A DNA stretch of 35,982 bases from CALMFQ01 sp964495595 (lineage in GTDB: Bacteria > Pseudomonadota > Gammaproteobacteria > Burkholderiales > SCOH01): contig CAZBWH010000028.1 in the NCBI GenBank assembly GCA_964495595.1, positions 1-35,982 of the forward strand, in the 5' to 3' direction. The position numbers were made by a program, and so were the translations under genes. This document shows positions 23,170-32,336 of the stretch, piece after piece (the stretch's first letter is position 1; each line of letters starts with the position of its first letter). A model generated the notes under the pieces. The model saw only the letters and a program-made list of their open reading frames with translations, ran no database searches and was not told the DNA's origin.

Positions 23170-25272
23170 TTACAGTTGGTATTTGCTGTAGTAGCGTCGT
23201 CCCAGGGTGTCGCGGGCGCCCAGCCACAGCTCGACCGTCGCAGCACCGCTGGCACTGAGCGCCGGCAGGGTGATGCTGCTGCTGCCGATATTGATCGACG
23301 GAGTCGCTAGCGGGTCGGGAATGCGGATTTCGTTGCTCACCGGGCTGCCCAGACTGCCGCCCTGCGCCACTGTCCGTACCATGAAAACCTGCATGCCGGG
23401 GTTGGCCCGCGCCCAGCTTTTCCAGCTCAGGCTGCGGCTGCTGTCCAGGCTGGCCGGCAGTGTGCCGCTGTCCAGTTGCGGAAACAGGCTGCTGGCCGGG
23501 GTGAGATTGACGCTGGCGGGCAGATATTGGGTGTAGCTACTGGCTGCGGCCACCGGGTTCGGGGTGACGCTGAAGGTGTACGCCGCCCTGGCCGCACCGT
23601 CCTTGCTGTTGCCTACCCAGCCTTTGCTGGTCTGTAGCAGCAGCTTGTCCTGCAGGTTGCCCTCGATGATGCGGGCGCCGGTGTTGTCGACGCGGTCGAC
23701 GCACAGCGTAGACTGGCTGCAGTACCCCATCGGAATCGCAAACCCGCTGGGCACGGTGACGACCGCGCTGCTGACGATCTGCCCCGGCGCCGCGCCGGTG
23801 CTGGCATCGGGAATGGTTTCGTCCAGCACGTCCACCGCCACCTCGATGCCCAGCGTCGGGTTGGGCGCACCGGCGGTCGGCGTGATCGCAGTGCCGGAGC
23901 TGCCCAGCGTCAGATACGCCACCGGATACACCGCCAGCGGCGCCAGCCGGCCGTTGCCAAGCAATTGCCATTGGGCGGCTGCAGTCGAATAGGCGGCCAC
24001 GTCGCGGAATACATCCACCTGGTTGCCCTTGCTGTCGGTCACGATGGCGCCTACTTCAAAATTGCTGCAGCCCTTGGTTGGCACCGGGTTGTCGGCACAG
24101 CCGGCAATCTGGAAGTTGCTCAGCTGGTAGCCGCGGCTGGCCCAGTAATACAGCCTGGCCGCCAGCAGAGCTAGCGTGCGGCCGTTGTAGCCACGGTAGG
24201 CGGCCAGCTCGGGTGCGCCGGTGTAGCCGGCCACACTCACCCGCTGGGCAATCAGGGTGTTGATCGCCGCGCCCAGCCGGTCGAGCGAATCCAGATTGCT
24301 CAGGGTGGGGTAGGTCGTGGTTTTCGAGGTCGAACTGATGGCCTTGCTGACATCGCCGCCGCTGGTCTTGGCCAGCTCGGTGCGGGCAGTGGCCAGCACC
24401 ACGCTCACCTCGCCGCCGCTGACAAACTTGTTGCCGATCGACAGGATTTCCTTGCCACTGCTGTCGGTGTCGATGCCGATGCTCAGGCTTTCCAGTGCCA
24501 GATCGGCGCCCGTCTTGTTGGCGGTGAACGGCGTCTGCAGCACATCCAGCGTACTGGCTGCCTTGGCGCCAGCCAGGTTGGCCTTGGTGATGGTGGTGAT
24601 CTGGCTGGCTGCGCTGGCCACCGCCGTGGCATTGGCCAGCAGCGCCAGCACACTGGCATTGGCGCTGGCGTTCTGCAGCACGGCTTTCGGGCTGGCACCC
24701 AGCAGCTGTGCGACTACGGCATCGCTGAACGGCGTGATGCTGACGTGGGTGACCGAGCTGCTGGCAACCAGCGAATGCAGTGCCACCGGCCGCCCGGTGG
24801 CGTCGGTGCCGTCGGCCTGCAGGATCAGCGGATAAGCCGGGCTGATGCCGCTGGCCAGGGTCAGCCGGAACGACCCGTCCGCCGTACTGATGCTGTCGGC
24901 ACTGATCGCGCCGCCGCCGGCATCCTGCAGGTTTACCGGCTTGCCTGCCAAATCGTAAGCCCGAATCTTCGCCGCCAGCAGCGGTGCGCCGGTTGCCGCG
25001 ACGCCGTTGAAGCTGATCGTGCTGCCGGAGCCGGTGCTGCCGACGACGGTGTTGCCACCGGAGGCGGTATTGTCCTGCGCCGTGCTGCTGCCGCTGGTGC
25101 TGGTTGAGCCATTCTGACCGTTGCCGCTGGAGGCGGTGTTGTCCGAGGCGCTGCTGGTGCTGCTGTCGGTGGTGGATGACGACCCGTCGCCGCTACTCAG
25201 GGTGCAGCCGGTCAGGGCGAAGAGGCCGGCCACGATTGCCGGGCTGAAAAGACGGGGCAGAGGGTAAGGCAT
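23170..25272 (-). CDS. Large Ser/Thr-rich surface lipoprotein of unknown function
   Basis: 700 residues from the ATG at 25272. The lipoprotein signal MPYPLPRLFSPAIVAGLFALTGC ends in the lipobox LTGC (Cys23). Residues 24-85 are a low-complexity Ser/Thr/Gly/Asn linker with two near copies of DNTASSGN. Next comes an Ig-like or carboxypeptidase-regulatory-like strand set (FNGVAATGAPLLAAKIRAYDLAGKPV, then DGSFRLTLASG), then an Ala-rich helical middle, and a long beta-rich C-terminal half with two cysteine pairs (GCADNPVPTKGC and YCSQSTLC). GGAAG precedes the start. Outer-membrane anchoring is predicted; no enzymatic signature is seen. It may be a surface or adhesin-like lipoprotein, but that is a guess. 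Confidence 0.78.
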   Translation of the reverse strand: MPYPLPRLFSPAIVAGLFALTGCTLSSGDGSSSTTDSSTSSASDNTASSGNGQNGSTSTSGSSTAQDNTASGGNTVVGSTGSGSTISFNGVAATGAPLLAAKIRAYDLAGKPVNLQDAGGGAISADSISTADGSFRLTLASGISPAYPLILQADGTDATGRPVALHSLVASSSVTHVSITPFSDAVVAQLLGASPKAVLQNASANASVLALLANATAVASAASQITTITKANLAGAKAASTLDVLQTPFTANKTGADLALESLSIGIDTDSSGKEILSIGNKFVSGGEVSVVLATARTELAKTSGGDVSKAISSTSKTTTYPTLSNLDSLDRLGAAINTLIAQRVSVAGYTGAPELAAYRGYNGRTLALLAARLYYWASRGYQLSNFQIAGCADNPVPTKGCSNFEVGAIVTDSKGNQVDVFRDVAAYSTAAAQWQLLGNGRLAPLAVYPVAYLTLGSSGTAITPTAGAPNPTLGIEVAVDVLDETIPDASTGAAPGQIVSSAVVTVPSGFAIPMGYCSQSTLCVDRVDNTGARIIEGNLQDKLLLQTSKGWVGNSKDGAARAAYTFSVTPNPVAAASSYTQYLPASVNLTPASSLFPQLDSGTLPASLDSSRSLSWKSWARANPGMQVFMVRTVAQGGSLGSPVSNEIRIPDPLATPSINIGSSSITLPALSASGAATVELWLGARDTLGRRYYSKYQL

Positions 25273-25333
25273 CAGGCTTCCAGTCAAACAGGGGTCAGTG
25301 AAGTGTCGGCTCAATTATAGGCAAAGTCGCAAC

Positions 25334-25451
25334 TGGCCTGGCAGCCTGCCGCTAGTCTCCGTTGTTCGGAATAGGGCGCCGGGTGTTGACCATTGTCGTT
25401 GTGCGTGACATGCTTGCAGTGAACGTTTGTTTACTGCAGGCTGCCAGGCCA
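25334..25451. repeat. 118-bp nested inverted-repeat element
   Basis: TGGCCTGGCAGCCTGC (25334-25349) and its exact complement GCAGGCTGCCAGGCCA (25436-25451) bound an 86-base spacer. Inside the right arm lies a second hairpin, GCAGTGAAC-gttt-GTTTACTGC (25416-25437, one mismatch). It is placed between the lipoprotein gene and a divergent small gene. It resembles a MITE or a large REP pair; no target duplication is evident. Confidence 0.55.
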
Positions 25452-25529
25452 CCTACACCCCAAGCGGTGACGGAGAGGCGCACAGCTTCCGCTGCTGATT
25501 TTTTCTGTTCTTAACCTAGAAAGCGCTCC

Positions 25530-25880
25530 ATGACACAGCCAAACCTGCCCTCAGTCCGTTTCCAGTTGCCCGAGGCCCTGCACGCCGACACGCTGGAGGC
25601 TATTGACACTATCGCTGCTGATGCCCGTCCACGAGACTACTCGATCGCATTGGGCGATCTGGTGGTCGAACTGACCCAGACGGGACTCAACTACTATTTT
25701 GGCCAGCCGTTACGGGATGCCGACGCCGGGTTTGTCCTGACCAAAACAGCGGATGTCGGCCTGGCCGCCACCCTGAAAGTGATGGCTCCGGTGATCCGCA
25801 ACGTGATCGGCCAACTCAGCGACGATCAGATCCGTGCGGTGTGTCAGTTCATGCGTGGCGCCATGTCTGAGCCGGTCTGA
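25530..25880 (+). CDS. Small protein of unknown function
   Basis: 116 residues, acidic, without signal peptide or membrane helix. It begins MTQPNLPSVRFQLPEALHADTLEAID; residues 35-70 (YSIALGDLVVELTQTGLNYYFGQPLRDADAGF) and 80-116 (AATLKVMAPVIRNVIGQLSDDQIRAVCQFMRGAM) look like two helical segments. I do not recognise the family. AGAAAG lies about ten bases before the ATG. The next feature, a truncated GGDEF gene on the other strand, ends eight bases after the stop. Composition and codon use look native, so it is probably a real cytoplasmic protein. Confidence 0.65.
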   Translation: MTQPNLPSVRFQLPEALHADTLEAIDTIAADARPRDYSIALGDLVVELTQTGLNYYFGQPLRDADAGFVLTKTADVGLAATLKVMAPVIRNVIGQLSDDQIRAVCQFMRGAMSEPV

Positions 25881-25887
25881 CCGGTGG

Positions 25888-26265
25888 TTAACGGCAGCTG
25901 CGCCAGCCGTTGCGCCCGGCCGCTTTGGCGTGGTAGAGCGCACTGTCGGCCTGGCTGATGATGCTGTCGATGGCGCAGCCCGCCATCGCAGCGGTGGCGG
26001 TGGCCACGCCGATCGACACGGTGACGCTGAACGGGCGGCCATCTGCTGCATGTTGGCGCCCGTTGGCAACCGCCATGCACAGTCGGCCGGCAATCTGCCC
26101 GGCCTGTTCGATGGGGGTTTGCGGGAGCAGGATGGCGAATTCTTCGCCGCCGATCCGGCCCATCAGATCGCTCTCCCGCAGCAGGCCTGAACAGGTGTCG
26201 CTGACGTGTCGCAACACGGCGTCGCCGCTCGGGTAGCCGAAGCGATCGTTGATACCCTTCGCTAC
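25888..26265 (-). pseudogene. 5'-truncated GGDEF (diguanylate cyclase) gene remnant
   Basis: The last two thirds of a GGDEF domain is present: INDRFGYPSGDAVLRHVSDTC, the active-site loop GRIGGEEFAILLPQT, SVTVSIGVATA and ADSALYHAKAAGRNGW. The family's preceding first strand and metal-binding aspartate (the LMLDIDHFK block) are missing. Upstream of residue AKGIND the frame stays open to about 26400, but the sequence is unrelated and contains a GC-rich palindromic stretch (26285-26345) like the dispersed repeats of this window. The GGEEF loop is intact, but without the first metal aspartate the product should be inactive. 26266-26457 holds no other gene. Confidence 0.75.
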
Positions 26266-26457
26266 CTGAGCGTCGGCGCCGCCGTTGCCGCCTGGGCTGG
26301 CAGGCAGGCTGGAATCAGTGCGGTCGGAATGGGCGGTCTGCAATCGAGGGGCACCGCGAATCAAATTGCCGCCTGCCGGGTGCGGCGTATCCCGAGGCAA
26401 ATATACCTACGGTCAACTCGGGTTTTAGCAAACCCTGTCCGGTCTGTCCGTTGCCGA

Positions 26458-28092
26458 TCAAGCCTTCAGCACCGCCTCAGCTGCCCGCACCCCCCAGTAT
26501 TGTGCTTCTTCAAACAGCGAAAAGCCGCTCAGGTCTGAATGGGCGAGCTGTAGCGGGCCATGGCGCTGGCGGAGTGCGGCCAGGGCGGTGCTGCTGGTCA
26601 GCCCGGGCCGGGGTTGCGCCATGGCATGGCCCCAGCGCCAGATGTCGAGCCGAGTGGTCTGGCGGGCAATCTCCGGGTGCGGGCGTGCCAGTTCGGCTAC
26701 GATCCGGCTGGCCCACTCGCGATGGCTGGTCAGCAGCAGGTCTTGCCTGGCTTGTGCCGGCGGCTGGTGGGTGAGGGCGTGGTACCAGGTCAGCACCGTT
26801 TGCGGCTCGTGGGCGCGTAGATGCTGGTGGGTGGCGATGACGTAGCCCAGCCCGGCGCTGTCGTACAGTACATTGTCCCACGCCAGCGGAGCGTGGCCCT
26901 GGTCGTGCGGCAGCCCGTTCAGCGTCAGGTTGGCCACCAGCCACGGCGCGTATTCGATACCGGCAATCGCTTGTCGCCAGTGCGACGGGATGGCCGGCCA
27001 GACGTGCGGCAGGGTAAACAGCGGTGCGGCCCAGATCAGTTGTGGGGTGCGGATGCGGTAGGCGCGTTGCCGGGCAGTATCCTGAATCTGCAGGACTGCG
27101 TGCCGGCCTTCAATGGTCAGGCCGCTGGCCAGTTGGCGGGTGCGCAGATGCGGGGCCAGCCGTTGCTGCAGCTGACGCACGATCCAGCCATTGCCCTCGG
27201 GCCAGGTCAGCACGATGTCGCCTTGGGCATTGGCGGCCTGGCCGTTGCGGCTAGCGAAATAATGAATGCCGGCCCAAGCCGAGGTCTGCCGGTAATCGGT
27301 GCCGTAATCATCGCGACAGCCGTAGTTGACCAGCCAGTGCAGGGGCTTGGCCGTCAGGCCCTGCCGGTTCAGCCAGTCGGCCATGGTCAGCCGGTCCAGC
27401 GCCCGCAACGCCGGATCGTCCGAACTGAGCGCCGACGGAATGGCAAACGCCGGTCGCCCGTCCTGCCCCCGCAGTTGCCGGAACTGCTCCATCAGTGCCT
27501 CAAAGCGCCGGTACTGTGCCTGCTCGGCCCGGCCAATGCCGAATTGCGGCCACAGGCCTTCCTGCCACTGGCCGTGAATGAACAGCCGTTCCTGCGGTGC
27601 GTGGCACAGGTAGCGGTCGTCGTACTGCGGCCGCAGGGCGGCAGGGTCGCCCTGCAATACCCCCAGATCGGCCAGCAGCTCGCGTACCCACACGGCTTGC
27701 GGCCCCGGCAGCGGCAGATAGTGGGCGCCCCACGGGTAGCGGCTGATCCGGTTTTCGCCACAGCGGCTGTTGCCACCCGGCTGTGCTTCCAGCTCCAGCA
27801 GCACGAAATCGCGCTGTCCGGCTCTGGCTAGCCGCCAGGCTGCCGACAGGCCGGCAATGCCACCGCCAACAATGACCACCGGCCAGTCGGTAACCGGGGT
27901 GTCGTCGGCGGGTGCCAGGCTGGATGGGTGGCGCAGCCGGTGGCCGGTTTGCCAGTCTGGGCCGAGCAGTGCGCCCGGTGGCAGGGCAGGGGGCGATTCG
28001 CTGCAACCGGCCAGCCAGGCGGCCGACAGGCCGATGAAGTCGCGCCGGTTCAAACGTGCCCTCGCAGTAGCGGGCAATACGCCATAATGCAA
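26458..28092 (-). CDS. FAD-dependent amine-oxidase-like oxidoreductase, Tat lipoprotein
   Basis: 544 residues from a TTG at 28092 preceded by AGGAGAT. The N-terminus has LNRRDFIGLSAAWLAGC, a twin-arginine signal that ends in a lipobox (LAGC), so a folded flavoprotein appears to be exported by Tat and lipid-anchored. The FAD site is VVIVGGGIAGLSAAWRLARAG (about 72-92) with LLELEAQPGGNSR as the ribose-binding acidic strand; the C-terminal SLFEEAQYWGVRAAEAVL completes the FAD domain as in amine oxidases. Substrate is unknown. An in-frame TTG at 28077 is an alternative start; frames starting upstream at 28296 overlap the divergent kinase gene and are rejected. It is divergent from the histidine kinase, with about 54 bases between. 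Confidence 0.82.
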   Translation of the reverse strand: MHYGVLPATARARLNRRDFIGLSAAWLAGCSESPPALPPGALLGPDWQTGHRLRHPSSLAPADDTPVTDWPVVIVGGGIAGLSAAWRLARAGQRDFVLLELEAQPGGNSRCGENRISRYPWGAHYLPLPGPQAVWVRELLADLGVLQGDPAALRPQYDDRYLCHAPQERLFIHGQWQEGLWPQFGIGRAEQAQYRRFEALMEQFRQLRGQDGRPAFAIPSALSSDDPALRALDRLTMADWLNRQGLTAKPLHWLVNYGCRDDYGTDYRQTSAWAGIHYFASRNGQAANAQGDIVLTWPEGNGWIVRQLQQRLAPHLRTRQLASGLTIEGRHAVLQIQDTARQRAYRIRTPQLIWAAPLFTLPHVWPAIPSHWRQAIAGIEYAPWLVANLTLNGLPHDQGHAPLAWDNVLYDSAGLGYVIATHQHLRAHEPQTVLTWYHALTHQPPAQARQDLLLTSHREWASRIVAELARPHPEIARQTTRLDIWRWGHAMAQPRPGLTSSTALAALRQRHGPLQLAHSDLSGFSLFEEAQYWGVRAAEAVLKA

Positions 28093-28146
28093 TGATCTCC
28101 TGTGGCAGGATGGCTTGGCCGGTGTGTGCCCGCCGGCAAACGATCC

Positions 28147-30638
28147 ATGAAACTCAAAACACTCTCCAACTGGTTTGCCCTGCTGGTACTGGGAGCGTTT
28201 ACCGCCAATCTGCTGGCGGTCGCGTTCCTGATCCACGCCAATGGGCGCATCGCTGCGGTGCAGGCGCAGCGCGAGCGGGCCATCGCGCTCACCCACCAGT
28301 TGCGGCTGGAAACCGACCGGCTGGGCCGACTGGTGCGGGCCTACACCACCACGGCCGATCCCCGTTACCTGCTCTATTACTACGACATCCTGGCGGTGCG
28401 TGCCGGCGAAAAACCTCAGCCGGCCGGCGTGTCGGCTTCACTGTACTGGGATGAGGTCATCGCCGGCAACCGTCCGCACCGTTTGCCGGCCAATGGTGCC
28501 AAGGAGCCGGTGGCCGATCGCTTGCGGGCTGTGGGTGGCAGCCAGCGGGAACAGGCGCTGCTGCAGCGCTTCCAGCACATCAGCCACGCAATGAACCAGC
28601 TGGCGCAGATTGCTTTTGCCGCCACCCAGGGGTTGTACGATCGCCACAGCGGACAATATGTGTCAGATGGCGAGCCCGACCCGGCCTTTGCCGCGTCGGT
28701 GGTGCACGGACAACGATACAGCCAGCTGGAAGCACAGCTGTCGCATGCGATGGTCGAGCTGATTTCGGCGATGGATCAGCGAACCCGTGACCAGGTCGAA
28801 GCTGCCCAGTCCGCCATCCGCCGCTGGCAATGGCTGCTGGCTGCGACCGGGCTATTCGGCTTTGCCCTGATCAGCCGGGCGCTGGTGCTGATCCGCGATC
28901 AGGTGCTCAAGCCGATCCGGGCGCTGGAGCGCGACGCCTCACGGCTGGCCGCCGGCGATTATTCGGCCAGGCTGGCCGACCTGCGCGGGGTGGACGAGCT
29001 GCTGACACTGGAGCATACCTTTGACTCCATGGCCCAGGCGATCGAAGACGATATCCGTGGCCGGGAGCTGATGCTGCGCGAGCTCGACGATGCCCGCCGC
29101 CAGGCCGAAGGCGCCACCGAGGCCAAGTCATTCTTCCTGGCCAGCATGAGCCATGAAATCCGCACACCGCTTAATGGCGTGATCGGCATGTTGCGCTTTG
29201 CCCTGCGCGACGAACAGCTGTCGACCGAAACCCGCCACAAGGTACGGCTGGCGCTCAGCAGCGGTGAATCGTTGCTGACCATCATCAACGACATCCTGGA
29301 TTTCTCCAAGATCGAAGCCGGCAAACTGACACTGGAGCAAGCCGATTTCGAGTGCCGGCCGATGCTCAACGACGCGCTGGCAACTCTGGCCGAGCTGGCG
29401 TCGACCAAGNNNNNNNNNNCATCGATGCCTCGGTGCCGGCCTATCTGCGTGGCGATCCGACCCGCATCCGCCAGATCCTGCTCAATCTGGCCGGCAACGC
29501 GATCAAATTCACCCAGCAAGGCCGGATTACTGTCAGCGTGCGCAGCGATCCCCCCGCCAACGGCGCGTACCGGCTGTGGTTTGCCGTGCGCGACACCGGC
29601 ATCGGCATTGCGGCAGAGGCCTTGCCCCGGCTGTTCCAGCGTTTCGAGCAGGCCGACGCCAGCACCACCCGCAAATATGGCGGTACCGGCCTGGGGCTCG
29701 TGATCTGCCGGCAACTGGTCGAAGCAATGGGCGGGCAGATCCAGGTCAGCAGCCAGCAAGGAGAGGGCACCTGTTTTGCCTTCAGCCTGCTGCTGGCCAT
29801 CGGCAGCCCGCCGGCACATGCCAGCGATGCCCTGCCCAGCCGCAGCAGCCACCGGATGCGGGTGCTGGTTGCCGAAGATGTCAAAACCAACCAGCTGATC
29901 ATCGAAACCCTGCTGCAGGAAATGGGGCATGAGGTCGCGCTGGTCGACGATGGCCTGCAGGCAGTGCGCGCTGTGGCCAGTGGCGGCTTTGACCTGGTGC
30001 TGATGGACGGCAATATGCCGGTGATGGATGGGCTGGAAGCCACCCGCCTGATCCGCAGCGGTGGCCGCCCGGATTTGCCGGTAGCCGACAGCCGGATTTG
30101 TATCGTCGCCCTGACTGCCAATGTTACCGATCAGCACGAGCACACCTTCCGCGCCGCCGGCATGGATGCGTTCCTGTCCAAGCCGATCGAGCTGCAGGCC
30201 CTGCATACCGTTCTGGAACAGGTGATATGCCAGCGACTGCAACAGGGCGCCAGCCTGCCACCACTCAATGACGCCGGGCAGTCCGATGTCAATGCGCCGG
30301 CGCACAGCGCAGTCCGGCATAAGTTGCAGCAGGCCGTGTTGCAGGGCTGGCCCGATAAATGGCGTGAGCTGGATGCTGCGCTGGCCCGTCGTGATCAGCC
30401 AGCCTTGAACCGCCTGCTGCACGGACTGGAAGTCAGTGCCGGTTTTGTCGGCCAGCCAGCCGTCCGGCAACTGGCCGCCGACCTGCTGGCCCGCAGCCGC
30501 CGTGGTGACTGGCCAGCCCTGCAACTGGGGCTGGCCCGGCTTCAGTCACTGATGACTGCAACGGCATCTGGCAACTTGCCCGGCGCCTGCCATACTCCAG
30601 TCATGTCAACCCAGCCTACTGCCGGACTGTCTACATGA
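28147..30638 (+). CDS. Membrane hybrid histidine kinase (HAMP-HisKA-HATPase-REC-Hpt), interrupted by an assembly gap
   Basis: One gene split on paper by ten N at 29410-29419, which shift the frame; the two halves join naturally between HisKA and the ATPase domain. Helix one (about 8-30), a periplasmic sensor of about 195 residues with no known fold, helix two (about 228-250) and a HAMP linker come first. HisKA has SMSHEIRTPLNG (His336). The ATPase has NLAGNAIKFTQQG, DTGIGI and GGTGLGL. The receiver has VLVAEDVKTNQ, phospho-Asp in LVLMDGNMPVMDG and Lys in FLSKPIE. The tail has an Hpt-like RLLHGLEVSAGFVG. No DNA-binding output exists, so phosphate must pass to another protein. The stop overlaps the porin start by four bases. 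Confidence 0.88.
29410..29419. other. Assembly gap of ten N inside the histidine kinase gene
   Basis: The upstream frame ends a codon at 29409, and the downstream frame has its first full codon at 29421. A true gap length of 2 modulo 3 would join them, whereas ten is 1 modulo 3. The number is therefore a placeholder, and the apparent frameshift is artificial. Confidence 0.9.
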
Positions 30639-31876
30639 AACCTGCCTCCGTCCTGCTTGCCGGCTGCCTGCTCGCCACTGGCCTGCCGGCGCCAGCCGCC
30701 GATTACTCCGTGTCCGGCTTTGGCTCGCTGGCCGGCGCCATTTCCGATCAGCCTTACCGCTACCTGCGCCACGTCGACCGGCAGGGCACCTTCAAGCGCG
30801 ACAGCCGGCTGGGGCTGCAGGCCGATCTCTCGCTCAACGAACAGTGGGGTGCCACCCTCCAGGGCCGGGTCGCACCATCCGAGGTCGATGACCACCGGCT
30901 GCGCAGCCAGTTTACCTGGGCATTCGCCTCGTTCCGCCCCGGCAACGACTGGCTGCTCAGGGCCGGCAAGCTGCGGGTGCCGATCTACCTGCACAGCGCC
31001 AATCTCGATGTCGGCGTCACCTACGACCTGGCCCAGTTGCCGCGCGAAGTGTATTCGCTGTTTCCCACCAACGATTACCGCGGTGGCGCGCTCAGCAAAA
31101 GCTGGAACACCGCCGGCGGCGAATTCAGCGCAGAAGTGTATGGTGGCCGGGCCGAAACCGCGCTGCGCGCCTATCTCAGTCCGATCAGCGAGCCACTGTT
31201 CATCGGCATCCGCGCCAACCTGCGCGGCCTGGCGCTGCGACTGCAGCGCGACGAAGACCTGTTTCACGCAGCCATCAGCGAAATCTTCGTCCGCAAGGGC
31301 AAGGGCGACGATTCCCAGTTCGACAAGTATTACCCCTACGTCGACCCACCCGGCTATTACCAGGTCGACAACGCGCTGCCCGGCCCCGGCGTGCCCAAGG
31401 AAGAAACCCTGCACAACATTGTCTACGCGTTTGGCGCTGATATTGGCGTCGGCGGCGGCGTAAGACTGATGGCCGAATACGCCCGGCGTGATATCCGCGA
31501 CGCAGTGAAAGGCATGGACACCTGGGCCGGCTACCTGGCCGTCCGCAAAGCGTTCGGCAACTGGACGCCCTACGCCAGCTTTTCGCGTCTGCAGACCGAG
31601 CCAACCGCACGTTCCATGTATTACGCCCTCTACGACAACGGCTTCACCCCGATGCAGGTCTACCAGCAGCTGGCCGCCGATTACTCCATGCTGTTCGATC
31701 AACGCACCATCGCCATCGGCTCCGCCTGGCGCATCCGGCCGACACAGAAACTCAAGGCAGAATGGGGGCTCACCCACATCGGCAACACATCGAAAAGCAT
31801 TGACCTGCCCGCAGGCACCCGCTTCAGCCAGCGGCATCTCAATGTCTTCTCCCTCGGCTATCACCTGGTATTCTGA
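30635..31876 (+). CDS. Outer-membrane beta-barrel (porin-like) protein
   Basis: 413 residues. Signal peptide MKPASVLLAGCLLATGLPAPAA, then a mature chain beginning DYSVSGFGSLAGAISD. Alternating strands run throughout, for example RLGLQADLSLNEQWGATLQGRV, QFTWAFASFRPGNDWLLRAGKLRVP and RLMAEYARRDI, and it ends with the terminal phenylalanine typical of porins (FSLGYHLVF). Charged and tyrosine-rich loops (FDKYYPYVDPPGYYQVDN) are present. It is translationally coupled to the kinase before it (ATGA, 30635-30638) and followed 12 bases later by a phosphate-binding-like protein. This suggests uptake or sensing of an anionic substrate, an inference from context. Confidence 0.85.
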   Translation: MKPASVLLAGCLLATGLPAPAADYSVSGFGSLAGAISDQPYRYLRHVDRQGTFKRDSRLGLQADLSLNEQWGATLQGRVAPSEVDDHRLRSQFTWAFASFRPGNDWLLRAGKLRVPIYLHSANLDVGVTYDLAQLPREVYSLFPTNDYRGGALSKSWNTAGGEFSAEVYGGRAETALRAYLSPISEPLFIGIRANLRGLALRLQRDEDLFHAAISEIFVRKGKGDDSQFDKYYPYVDPPGYYQVDNALPGPGVPKEETLHNIVYAFGADIGVGGGVRLMAEYARRDIRDAVKGMDTWAGYLAVRKAFGNWTPYASFSRLQTEPTARSMYYALYDNGFTPMQVYQQLAADYSMLFDQRTIAIGSAWRIRPTQKLKAEWGLTHIGNTSKSIDLPAGTRFSQRHLNVFSLGYHLVF

Positions 31877-31888
31877 GGGCGCATCGAC

Positions 31889-32302
31889 ATGAACCGCGTA
31901 CACACACTCATCGCCAGCACACTGCTTGCCATCTGTGGTTTCGGCCACGCCGGCGAACTCGCGATCATCGGCCACGCCAACGTACCCAAACTCGATAACG
32001 ACACCCTCACCCGACTGTACACCGGCCGCATCATCCAGCTGGGCAACGTCAGCGTCATCCCGCTCAACCTCAAGCCCGGCCACCGCCTGCGCGGCCAATT
32101 CCTTGCCGATCTGCTCAACATGGACGAAGACCGCTACACCGCCTACTGGACCGTACGCCGCTACATCGGCAAAGGTGCCCCACCCAAGGAGCTGGATCAC
32201 AGCACCGACATTATCAGCCTGGTGCAGTCCACCCCCGGCGCAATCGGCTACATCGACGCCAACGAACTGAAGCCGGGAATGAACCTGCTGCTGCGCCGCT
32301 AA
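31889..32302 (+). CDS. Small PstS-like periplasmic binding protein
   Basis: 137 residues, much shorter than PstS (about 300), so one lobe or less. Signal peptide MNRVHTLIASTLLAICGFGHA. The mature chain has IIGHANVPKLDNDTLTRLYTGRI, the substrate-pocket-like start of PBP-like phosphate-binding domains, then YWTVRRYIGKGAPPKELDHS and VQSTPGAIGYIDANEL, which match the C-terminal part of that domain. Short proteins of this type are usually annotated as phosphate ABC transporter substrate-binding proteins, but no permease genes are here. GAGGGC precedes the start. It is the last gene of the kinase-porin unit and may present a ligand to the kinase sensor. Confidence 0.82.
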   Translation: MNRVHTLIASTLLAICGFGHAGELAIIGHANVPKLDNDTLTRLYTGRIIQLGNVSVIPLNLKPGHRLRGQFLADLLNMDEDRYTAYWTVRRYIGKGAPPKELDHSTDIISLVQSTPGAIGYIDANELKPGMNLLLRR

Positions 32303-32336
32303 GAAAGCGCTGATTTATTCGGCAAGCAGTGATGAA

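Noticed and set aside
30542..32200. 552-codon open frame antisense to the porin and binding-protein genes
   Set aside because: No recognisable domains or start site; the plus-strand genes have signal peptides, ribosome sites and coupling.
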